13,485 nt of DNA from Aquifex sp. (GTDB taxonomy: Bacteria > Aquificota > Aquificia > Aquificales > Aquificaceae). Shown one piece after another: positions 1 to 5,830 of the stretch (positions are counted from its first letter, which is position 1; every line of letters begins with the position of its first letter). The position numbers were made by a program, and so were the translations under genes. Location of the stretch: assembly GCA_015487405.1 (NCBI GenBank), contig WFPV01000029.1:1-13485 (forward strand), given 5' to 3'. Below the pieces are notes generated by a model. It was not told the origin of the DNA. It saw nothing but the letters and a program-made list of their open reading frames with translations, and made no database searches.

Positions 1-500
1 CTTACCAGCTCTACATCGTTTAAAGGAGCATCACCTAAAGGATTTATTCCGTATTTGAAAGTTCCCACTCCTATTAATAACGCTACTTTATTATTTTGGG
101 CAGTTGCTATGTTTTCCGCATAAGAAATAAAATTTTTACACCTTTCAGGATAACCCAACATAGCAAACGCTATGCATTTCTCTAACTCCCTTTCAACTAT
201 AGCACTTCTTACAATATCGTAGACAGGACTTACTTTATTCACTCCGGCTATAGTCTGCGCTATCATATAAGCGGAGAGAAATTCATCGTAATTTTTGTAT
301 TTTCCTTTTAAAACTATTTTTCCCTCTTCTTCTTGAACGAAACCCTTTTTTATACCTACTTTTCTTAAAGTTTTATTAATTTTTTCAACTAAACTGTTGG
401 ATAAGTATTCCTCATCCTCAAACAAAAAATCTTCATCTATACCATACAGAGGTGACAGGGTAAAAACAAAAATCAATAAGGCTCTAAAGATTATACTCAT
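1..500 (-). CDS. Exported BON-like / caspase-like (peptidase C14) protein, 3' part outside window
   Basis: I translated this from the minus strand. The ATG lies at 500-498 and the frame is open to the window edge, giving 166 residues and no stop. Residues 1-19 look like a signal peptide (MSIIFRALLIFVFTLSPLYG). Residues about 33-96 resemble a BON domain: a short helix, then GKIVLKGKY, then an IAQTIAGVNKVSPV segment like the BON 'iA..v.GV..V' ending. From residue 138 the sequence KVALLIGVGTFKYGINPLGD followed by APLNDVELV matches the first strand and loop of caspase/metacaspase p20 domains (ALLIG..Y....L..a.nDv). The catalytic His and Cys would lie beyond the edge, so activity cannot be judged. 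The start is 3 bases after the stop of the preceding gene, so it is the third gene of an operon. An exported caspase-fold protein fits a periplasmic or surface role. The C14 call is fairly sure, the BON call less so. Confidence 0.72.
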   Translation of the reverse strand, partial: MSIIFRALLIFVFTLSPLYGIDEDFLFEDEEYLSNSLVEKINKTLRKVGIKKGFVQEEEGKIVLKGKYKNYDEFLSAYMIAQTIAGVNKVSPVYDIVRSAIVERELEKCIAFAMLGYPERCKNFISYAENIATAQNNKVALLIGVGTFKYGINPLGDAPLNDVELV

Positions 501-503
501 TTA

Positions 504-1229
504 TCACCCTCCGATTCGCCAACTTATTCGTGCAGTGTCTTTAATTCCTGAGGAAGATACGTTAAGCTCTAATGTATAAGTCCCGGGAATACTACCTTTA
601 CAAACGGGAATGATGAAGAAATCCGAGACCTCTCCCTGGGGCAACCAGATTTTATCAAAGAAAATACTGATAAGCTTCCCGTTTCTATACAGCTTGCCTT
701 TATAAAACACTTCTACGGGTTCATCAGGATTCGGTTTTATAGCCCAGAATCTCAGAATTATAGGAATATACTCCCCGGGTTTGAAATATAACTTTTTTTC
801 TTCTATATTCACTTTTACAAGTTTGAAATATACACCCTGAGACGGAGTATAGTGCACTCTGCGAACTAATTCCTCACGAGGAATACGAATCTTATCTCTG
901 TGTTCTTCGATTACTCGTTGTATATTTCCCATAAAGTAATCGAATATTTGTTTTGCAGTATTATCTTCTCTTTTGTCAGATGTGTTTTTCTTTATAAAAT
1001 TTCCAAAAGGCTTTAGAAATTCAGAAACCAAGTGTGTTATATCTTGAGTGGAATCAATCTTTTGTCTTTTATCCATATTAAAAACATTTTTGAAAAAGCT
1101 TTTCCCTGCTCCCTCTAAAACACTATTTTTAGGAGATTTCCTGAACATATCTTTACAGCTACTTACCAAATCCTGTGCGTAGGACATACACAATAATGAA
1201 AATAGAATCAGGAGAAAAGTATAAGGCAT
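504..1229 (-). CDS. Exported protein of unknown function, helical N-terminus and beta-sandwich-like C-terminus
   Basis: 241 residues. A hydrophobic N-terminus ending SLLCMSYAQD is a signal peptide with likely cleavage after SYA. Residues about 20-125 are charged and probably helical. Residues about 130-241 are rich in beta strands with turns such as LYFKPGEYIPI, LPQGEVSDFFIIP and IPGTYTLELNV, suggesting an Ig-like or jelly-roll sandwich of the kind found in adhesive or carbohydrate-binding surface proteins. I do not recognise a family. Its ATG follows the stop of the upstream DUF4384-like gene by one base, and its TGA precedes the caspase-like gene by three bases, so the three are almost certainly co-transcribed and translationally coupled. 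It is more AT-rich than the genes to the right: bases 1021-1080 hold 18 G/C of 60. Function unknown; a partner or binding subunit for the caspase-like protein is inference from context. Confidence 0.85.
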   Translation of the reverse strand: MPYTFLLILFSLLCMSYAQDLVSSCKDMFRKSPKNSVLEGAGKSFFKNVFNMDKRQKIDSTQDITHLVSEFLKPFGNFIKKNTSDKREDNTAKQIFDYFMGNIQRVIEEHRDKIRIPREELVRRVHYTPSQGVYFKLVKVNIEEKKLYFKPGEYIPIILRFWAIKPNPDEPVEVFYKGKLYRNGKLISIFFDKIWLPQGEVSDFFIIPVCKGSIPGTYTLELNVSSSGIKDTARISWRIGG

Positions 1230-1230
1230 C

Positions 1231-2010
1231 TTATCTATGGATTATTTCTATAGTAGCTACTATAGGTTTAACTTCCCCAGGCTTTATAGGGGTAATGTAA
1301 TAATAGGCTCCCTGCTCGTAGGTTGCATACTGAGGTTTATATTTGGAAAGCACAAATTCTATATCCCTCGCATTTCGTATTTCTCCGTTACTGCTTAAGT
1401 AAATACCGGCAATATGCTTCTTATCTGCTGTACGTTCAGAATTACACGCAGGTAGTACTTTCCCTACGTACGGTTTTAGTTGAACTTGATAAGAATTGTA
1501 ATTCGTTATTTCTAAGTCTTTTGTGTAAGCCTTAGGTTTACAAGGATAAAGGATTAACACAAGTTTTTCTTTTCCTTTTTTCTTTACAAGCTTAAAATTC
1601 CCGTTCGGCGGTAATCTAACCGGGAAAAAGGCCGGAACGCTCCATGCACCGAGAGGTTTTACTCTTTTATCTGGAGTGATATTGATAGCTTGAACAATTC
1701 CAGGAACATTTGTTCTAAATTCAATGAAGAACTCGTCTCCAGTTTTTAAAACATTTCTTTTTAGATTAACCTCTTTAACTTCACCGTTTTTTAGAATTTT
1801 GTAAACCTTTAGTTCTATACCTGCCGGTATTTCTGCTTTAGTGAACTGGTAATTTTTATGAGTCTTTTTATGAGCCTTTGAAGGGTTTACCTCTATGACG
1901 TTATTTGCGGTTGATATAAACACAGCTCTGATATTGGGTTCCGTTTTTTCATCTGAAGAAAAACCTATTACCAATGTTAGTAATGCAGATAAAAGTAAGA
2001 ACTTCTTCAT
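1231..2010 (-). CDS. Exported DUF4384-like protein, first gene of the caspase operon
   Basis: 259 residues with a signal peptide (MKKFLLLSALLTLVIGFSS). The central part, about residues 87-160, has the pattern of a DUF4384 domain: LKTGDEFFIEFRTNVPG, then QAINITPDKRVKPLG, then a Pro-rich strand (VRLPPNGNFKL) and a closing strand KEKLVLILYPC. DUF4384 is a beta-rich domain of unknown function often found in caspase-family proteins, and a caspase-like gene lies two genes downstream in the same operon, which supports the call. The C-terminal 90 residues are beta-rich and not recognised. The ATG has a good ribosome binding site (GGAGG, 7 bases upstream), and a perfect TATAAT lies further upstream next to the divergent epmA start. 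This is the promoter-proximal gene of the left operon. The domain assignment rests on pattern only. Confidence 0.7.
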   Translation of the reverse strand: MKKFLLLSALLTLVIGFSSDEKTEPNIRAVFISTANNVIEVNPSKAHKKTHKNYQFTKAEIPAGIELKVYKILKNGEVKEVNLKRNVLKTGDEFFIEFRTNVPGIVQAINITPDKRVKPLGAWSVPAFFPVRLPPNGNFKLVKKKGKEKLVLILYPCKPKAYTKDLEITNYNSYQVQLKPYVGKVLPACNSERTADKKHIAGIYLSSNGEIRNARDIEFVLSKYKPQYATYEQGAYYYITPIKPGEVKPIVATIEIIHR

Positions 2011-2044
2011 AACGCCCCTCCAATTATTTATTCCTGTTATTTTT

Positions 2045-2050
2045 TATTAT
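2045..2050 (+). promoter_or_regulatory. Putative -10 element (TATTAT) for epmA
   Basis: TATTAT ends only 4 bases before the epmA ATG, and there is no Shine-Dalgarno sequence in between. If used, the message would be leaderless or nearly so. The local DNA is very AT-rich, so a chance match is possible. Confidence 0.3.
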
Positions 2051-2051
2051 A
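2046..2051 (-). promoter_or_regulatory. Putative -10 element (TATAAT) for the caspase operon
   Basis: The minus strand reads TATAAT here, 35 bases before the ATG of the DUF4384-like gene, leaving room for a short leader that contains the GGAGG site. No convincing -35 is visible at 16-18 bases spacing. It overlaps the plus-strand TATTAT that may drive epmA. Confidence 0.4.
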
Positions 2052-2054
2052 GCT

Positions 2055-2924
2055 ATGTTGTATCTCTGGAACACCTTCCTAAAACAAATAAGAAACTTCT
2101 TCTACGAAAAAGGATACTTAGAGGTTTCCACACCAATACTTCTGGACTTTCCAAACCTTGACCCGAACGTTGAGCCCATTGAGGTTTACGTAAAGGAAAA
2201 AGGTGAAAAAAAGAAAAAGTGGCTAAGAACGTCACCCGAATACTCGATGAAGAAGCTCCTCGCTAAATACAAAACCGACATATTCCAGCTCGGAAAGGTC
2301 TTTAGGAACGACGAATACGGAAGGCTCCACAGAACAGAGTTTCATATGCTTGAGTGGTATGCGGTGGGATGTGACTACAGGTATCTGATTGAGGAGATAA
2401 AGCAGCTTTTAAACAGGCTCTTTGGCTTCACCGAGTTTGAGGTAATAAGCGTTGAGGAGGCTTTCAAGAGACACTTCGGGGAAAGCCTTCCAAAAGAGCA
2501 AGAGGAATTAAAAGATTTCTTAAAGAGATACAACATTAACTACGAAAAGAACGAAGACTGGGAAACCCTCTTTTACAGAGCCTTCATAGAAGTGGAAAGA
2601 AAACTCGGATGGGAGAAGCCTACTTTCTTGATAGACTTTCCCAAAGAGCTTTCAGCTCTTGCGAAAATAAGAAACAATTACGCGGAGCGTCTTGAGTTAT
2701 TTATAAAGGGGATAGAGCTCGCAAACGGTTGGACCGAGGAGACAAACCCTGAGGAAGTGAGAAGACGCTTAGAAAAAGAAGCCCAAAAAAGAAACTTACC
2801 CGTGGACGAGGAGTTTATAGAGATTCATAAAGAGCTTCCCGAGTGCGCGGGATGCTCCATAGGTATTGACAGGCTCTTTATGCTTTACGTGGGAGCGAAT
2901 TCCTTAGATGAGCTACCTTTTTAG
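2055..2924 (+). CDS. epmA: EpmA/GenX-type lysyl-tRNA-synthetase-like protein (EF-P lysine ligase family)
   Basis: 289 residues, matching the class II lysyl-tRNA-synthetase catalytic core without the anticodon-binding domain. The sequence shows FFYEKGYLEVSTP (residues 15-27, motif 1 region), RTSPEYSMKKLLA (58-70), motif 2 FRNDEYGRLHRTEFHMLEWY (83-102), GIELANGWTEETNPEE (219-234) and motif 3 CAGCSIGIDRLFML (264-277). In enterobacteria EpmA attaches (R)-beta-lysine to a conserved lysine of elongation factor P, helping ribosomes through polyproline stretches. The substrate in this organism is not shown by the sequence; neither EpmB (aminomutase) nor efp lies in the window. It is about 30 residues shorter than the E. 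coli protein, mainly at the N-terminus, but the start just ahead of motif 1 is reasonable. The 3' end overlaps the convergent cinA-like gene by 12 bases. No ribosome binding site is visible. Confidence 0.9.
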   Translation: MLYLWNTFLKQIRNFFYEKGYLEVSTPILLDFPNLDPNVEPIEVYVKEKGEKKKKWLRTSPEYSMKKLLAKYKTDIFQLGKVFRNDEYGRLHRTEFHMLEWYAVGCDYRYLIEEIKQLLNRLFGFTEFEVISVEEAFKRHFGESLPKEQEELKDFLKRYNINYEKNEDWETLFYRAFIEVERKLGWEKPTFLIDFPKELSALAKIRNNYAERLELFIKGIELANGWTEETNPEEVRRRLEKEAQKRNLPVDEEFIEIHKELPECAGCSIGIDRLFMLYVGANSLDELPF

Positions 2925-3596
2925 AAGTTTGAGCAGGTAAAACATCGCTGTCTGAGTTGAGAGAAAGCGGTTCTTGTTCCTACCCGCGTTGAAGACTCTC
3001 TTAATTATCGTCACTTTATCCTTTACGAAGATTCCTATGTAGGTCAGACCCTCTGGTTTCTTAGGTGTTCCCCCCGGTCCCGCTATGCCCGTTATGGCAA
3101 CCCCGCAGTCCGTTCCGAGGTTACTCTTAAGCCCTAAGGTCATTTCCAAACAGGTATGCCAAGAGACAGCTCCGTATCTCTTTAGAGTATCCGGATTTAC
3201 GCATAAATACCTTTCTTTCAGCTCGTTTGAGTAAACTACGAACCCTCCCACAAAGTAGTCCGAGCTTCCCGGGACGTTTACGATGCGAGCGGAAAGTAGT
3301 CCTGCAGTGCAACTTTCTGCTGTAGAGAGCGTATATCCTTTTTCTCTTAAAACCCTACCGAGCGTCTCTTCTATGTTCTCCGCTCTATCGGTATAAACAA
3401 ACTCTTCAAGAATTTCTTTAGCTTTATTCCAATCCTCTTCCCTCTCAAAGAGAAGGTCCACTCCTGCGAGGGAGACGCAGTATGAAAAGGAAAGCCCTCG
3501 CAGTTTGTTCTTAATCTCCTCTTCTGAAATATTAAAAGTTCTTAAAAGATACCGCCCTTCGGGCGGTCTTTGTTCTAAACAAACCTCACAACTCAT
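2913..3596 (-). CDS. cinA: CinA-like protein: KH-like linker plus C-terminal NMN amidohydrolase (PncC) domain, no N-terminal MoCF domain
   Basis: 227 residues. Residues about 75-227 are a CinA C-terminal (PncC) domain: STAESCTAGLLSARI (91-105, the usual AESCTGG loop with Ala for the second-last Gly), SDYFVGGFVVYSNELKERYL (112-131), GVAITGIAGPGGTPKKPEG (165-183) and the basic RNKNR turn (206-210). PncC deamidates nicotinamide mononucleotide to nicotinate mononucleotide in NAD salvage. Residues about 17-72 (LLRTFNISEEEI... to VYTDRAENIEETLG) look like the small KH-like domain that joins the two halves of full-length CinA. The usual N-terminal MoCF-like domain of about 170 residues, which carries ADP-ribose pyrophosphatase activity in some CinA proteins, is absent. 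The ATG overlaps the TGA of the upstream 391-residue gene (ATGA), so the start is well fixed and translation is coupled. The enzyme class is sure; the linker reading is less so. Confidence 0.88.
   Translation of the reverse strand: MSCEVCLEQRPPEGRYLLRTFNISEEEIKNKLRGLSFSYCVSLAGVDLLFEREEDWNKAKEILEEFVYTDRAENIEETLGRVLREKGYTLSTAESCTAGLLSARIVNVPGSSDYFVGGFVVYSNELKERYLCVNPDTLKRYGAVSWHTCLEMTLGLKSNLGTDCGVAITGIAGPGGTPKKPEGLTYIGIFVKDKVTIIKRVFNAGRNKNRFLSTQTAMFYLLKLLKR
3551..3567. repeat. Perfect GC-rich inverted repeat inside the cinA-like 5' coding region
   Basis: accgccc, a 3-base ttc loop, then gggcggt form a 7-bp perfect stem. On the minus strand it lies about 30 bases after the cinA-like ATG and encodes RPPEGR. 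A stable hairpin so close to a start could tune translation, but the codons alone may explain it. Confidence 0.45.
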
Positions 3597-4768
3597 TTTA
3601 TTAAGGAAAGGATATCCCTAACTATGTCGTCCTTGAGTGTGTGGAAGTCTTGTCTTACGCTTGCAAACTTCTCAAGTAGGTCTGTATTGAGCTTTATCTC
3701 CTTTCCTTCCTTGATGAAGAGCTCGTATCTTTCCGCGAAGTTATCTATCTCGTCGTAGTATCCGGGATTCTTGTATAGGTAAAAGACTTCGGGGAAGTAT
3801 TTGGAAAGCGTTAGGAAAATCTTCTCCATATCTATGTGCTTGTGGTTTACGTTTACGTCAATAAAGCCCCTCTCTTCCTTTATCCTTACCCTGTTTCCTG
3901 CGAGTTCTACAGCCATAAGGCTTGCAAATATGAGAGCTATCGTGTCCACGAGGTCTATGTTTATAAAGTCGTCTCCCAGTAGGTCCCTCTTGTGGGAGTA
4001 GGTGAGGTCTCCCTCCTTCTCATCGTAGTAGTAGATGTGATTGAGACCTTCGGTAAAGGTTGCATAATGAGAATACTCAACGTGAGCTATACGCTCTCCC
4101 GTTCTTCCGAAAACGCTGAAGTGGGAGCTCGAAAGGAGCCAGGTCTGATACGCCCCGTGCTCCGCCTTTATGAACTCTCCCTCATAAAAGCCGTTTGCAA
4201 GAGTGTCCATCTCGTCGGTAAAGTAAATGACCTTATCCTCTGTGATTACTACGGGACCCTCGTAGTCCGCAAGAACCTTTCTGACATCTACGAGAGCCTT
4301 TTCAAACTCCTTCTCTCCATCCCTCCTAATTTTGTAAATCCAAGGACCTGCACTGACGTAGAGGTAGTCCCCTATAAGGTCAAGGCTTCTTATAGGCTTT
4401 TCTAAAATGTCGGAAACCGCAAACCTTTCAATCTTAGCCTTTTCAAAACGCTCCGCGTCAAGCTTATAAAGTCCTTCGTGAGTTATAAAAAACACATCCC
4501 TCAGGTCTGAGGTCATATCCACTATCTGCTTTTCAACGTCAATCTCTTCGGTCTCTCCGGTAGTTCTGTTCATTCTGATAAGGTAAGTCCCTCCCGCTCC
4601 AAAGAGGTAAAAGCGTGTGTTCGTAAGAAGCGTTGGAGTCTCGGTAAGCTTTGCAGACTGCCATACGACATTCTTTTCCCCCTTCTCTATCCAATCCTTC
4701 TTTGATATACCCTCTACCCTGTAGTTCCTCGCGATAAAAACCCTCTCTCCGTCCGTATATAGCTGCAT
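3593..4768 (-). CDS. Uncharacterised 391-residue cytoplasmic protein, propeller-like N-terminal part
   Basis: 391 residues without a signal peptide or membrane segment. Residues 1 to about 265 run as short beta strands with repeated 'display' patterns (FYLFGAGGTYLIRMNRTTGE, VFFITHEGLYKLDAERFE, YLYVSAGPWIYKIRRDGE, HIYYYDEKEGDLTYSHKRD), suggesting an irregular beta-propeller. The last 120 residues are mostly helical and acidic. I do not recognise the family and see no catalytic motif. The ATG is preceded by a strong AAGGAGGG site, with a TATAAT about 38 bases upstream. Its TGA overlaps the start of the cinA-like gene, so the two proteins are made from one message and may work together, but the sequence gives no function. 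GC content is ordinary for the window, so there is no sign of recent transfer. Confidence 0.85.
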   Translation of the reverse strand: MQLYTDGERVFIARNYRVEGISKKDWIEKGEKNVVWQSAKLTETPTLLTNTRFYLFGAGGTYLIRMNRTTGETEEIDVEKQIVDMTSDLRDVFFITHEGLYKLDAERFEKAKIERFAVSDILEKPIRSLDLIGDYLYVSAGPWIYKIRRDGEKEFEKALVDVRKVLADYEGPVVITEDKVIYFTDEMDTLANGFYEGEFIKAEHGAYQTWLLSSSHFSVFGRTGERIAHVEYSHYATFTEGLNHIYYYDEKEGDLTYSHKRDLLGDDFINIDLVDTIALIFASLMAVELAGNRVRIKEERGFIDVNVNHKHIDMEKIFLTLSKYFPEVFYLYKNPGYYDEIDNFAERYELFIKEGKEIKLNTDLLEKFASVRQDFHTLKDDIVRDILSLIK

Positions 4769-4806
4769 AACTTCCCTCCTTTAGAACCTGATATTTCTCA
4801 CACTTA

Positions 4807-4812
4807 ATTATA
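4807..4812 (-). promoter_or_regulatory. Putative -10 element (TATAAT) upstream of the 391-residue gene
   Basis: A perfect TATAAT on the minus strand begins 44 bases before the ATG and lies directly after the stop of the small membrane protein gene. A start a few bases downstream would give a leader of roughly 30 bases that includes the AAGGAGGG site. No clear -35 is visible. Confidence 0.4.
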
Positions 4813-4816
4813 AACG

Positions 4817-5047
4817 TTATCGTTCCTCTCCGAGCTTCTTTTCCAGCTTTTCTAAAACTTTTCGGGGAATAAATCTTCTTACCTTAGGTGAAGAGATTAA
4901 TTTATAGGCTATATTCGGACTGAACCTGTAGAGGCAATAAAAGGCGGGAATGAGAAAAATCCACCCCGGAATAAGGGGGAGTATAACTCCGATAAACCAG
5001 AGTATCAGGGAAAACAAACCGCATAGCAGGTAAAGGAACCTTAACAT
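4817..5047 (-). CDS. Small membrane protein (DUF454/PGPGW-like), 76 residues
   Basis: Starting at the ATG at 5047 the protein begins MLRFLYLLCGLFSLILWFIG and has two hydrophobic segments split by a Pro/Gly loop (LPLIPGWIFLIPAFYCL), followed by a basic tail (SSPKVRRFIPRKVLEKLEKK). The loop and the following 'RFSPNI' resemble YbaN/DUF454 proteins (LPLLPTTPF ... RSSPR), and the PGW also recalls PGPGW small membrane proteins; I cannot decide between them. A GTG 18 bases further upstream is open too. I chose the ATG because the sequence before it (AAAGGGGGGTGAG) is close to the full complement of the 16S rRNA 3' end. The gene overlaps the upstream membrane protein gene by 7 bases, so the two are coupled. 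Function unknown. Confidence 0.75.
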   Translation of the reverse strand: MLRFLYLLCGLFSLILWFIGVILPLIPGWIFLIPAFYCLYRFSPNIAYKLISSPKVRRFIPRKVLEKLEKKLGEER

Positions 5048-5811
5048 CTCACCCCCCTTTTCCACACAAATTCACCAACCGCTACAACACCGAAAAGGTA
5101 AACGAGAAGAATATTAATGAGCACTAAAAAACTAAGGAAAAGGATGGATGCAGGGAAGAGCCAAGTAATAAAAACCTTAAAGAGTGTTAGAAGTAGAGAA
5201 ATTCCTCCTATTATTAATGAAGAAGCCAAGAGGTCTAAAGAAAAACTCATCTTGAATAGAAGATTGGAAAAGGGAGCGGTTATAAACATAAAGAAGTAAT
5301 CCTTAGGAGTCTTTGCCTCAAAGATAACCCTCGCAAAGAATGATGGATAGGAAGTTACGATAGAGAAGTAAACGAAGAGTAAAAAGGCTAAGTAAAGGGC
5401 TAAAGCCCAGAGGGGAGGAACTGTATTAAATATTAAGAAGGTAGTTCCCGTTATTAGCGCTATTATCATCAACCCCAAGAATACAAAGAACAAAGCAACC
5501 ACTCCCATGACCATGTGTGCCAGGCTTAGAGCAACCGCCTCCAGAAAGTTTTCCTTTACACATACAAAGGCGTTCAGCCCCTCCAGACCTTTTCGAAAAG
5601 CTTTAATATCTCCCTTTGCCTTAGCGTATATCTTTGAAACGCAGATAAGTAAACCGAAGGTAACTATACTTTCTATAAAGAAATTAAAAGCGTTCAGAAG
5701 GGGTATAAGAAATAAAAAGTTCAGGAGGAAGTAGGTTAATGCAGCCGATAAAACGAAGTTAGGATTCTCAAAAAGTATTATCTTCCACAGAGTTAAAGTC
5801 TTTCTCCACAT
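5041..5811 (-). CDS. Polytopic membrane protein of unknown function
   Basis: 256 residues, mostly hydrophobic, with about six predicted membrane segments: around residues 18-38, 44-62, 92-120, 128-152, 190-215 and 222-245. The region between segments 2 and 3 is basic (KIYAKAKGDIKAFRKGLEG). I recognise no family and see no charged residue inside a membrane segment that would suggest a transporter mechanism. It overlaps the following small membrane gene by 7 bases, so both are likely made together and may associate in the inner membrane. It is divergent from ymdB with only 19 bases between the two start codons. No ribosome binding site precedes the ATG, but a TATAAA lies 8 bases upstream, suggesting a leaderless or very short-leader message. 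Confidence 0.85.
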   Translation of the reverse strand: MWRKTLTLWKIILFENPNFVLSAALTYFLLNFLFLIPLLNAFNFFIESIVTFGLLICVSKIYAKAKGDIKAFRKGLEGLNAFVCVKENFLEAVALSLAHMVMGVVALFFVFLGLMIIALITGTTFLIFNTVPPLWALALYLAFLLFVYFSIVTSYPSFFARVIFEAKTPKDYFFMFITAPFSNLLFKMSFSLDLLASSLIIGGISLLLTLFKVFITWLFPASILFLSFLVLINILLVYLFGVVAVGEFVWKRGVRC

Positions 5812-5819
5812 TTAAAATG

Positions 5820-5825
5820 TTTATA
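5820..5825 (-). promoter_or_regulatory. Putative -10 element (TATAAA) for the membrane protein pair
   Basis: TATAAA on the minus strand ends 8 bases before the ATG at 5811. With a normal start-point distance the transcript would begin at or just before the ATG. It overlaps the plus-strand TATACT for ymdB. No -35 is visible. Confidence 0.35.
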
Positions 5826-5827
5826 CT
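5822..5827 (+). promoter_or_regulatory. Putative -10 element (TATACT) for ymdB-slt
   Basis: TATACT ends 3 bases before the ymdB ATG, and there is no Shine-Dalgarno sequence. The intergenic space is only 19 bases, so any promoter for ymdB must sit here or within the divergent gene. Leaderless transcription is the simplest reading. Confidence 0.3.
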
Positions 5828-5830
5828 ACT

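Noticed and set aside
397..579. 60-codon plus-strand frame spanning the caspase-like start
   Set aside because: It crosses the junction of two supported minus-strand genes and has no protein-like features.
3992..4405. Plus-strand frame of 137 codons
   Set aside because: It is antisense to the 391-residue gene, has no ribosome binding site and no recognisable protein pattern.
4813..4824. Palindrome-like aacgttatcgtt before the 391-residue gene, partly repeated near 8722
   Set aside because: The arms are only 4 bases, and the second copy is inside the rhodanese coding sequence; chance is the simplest explanation.
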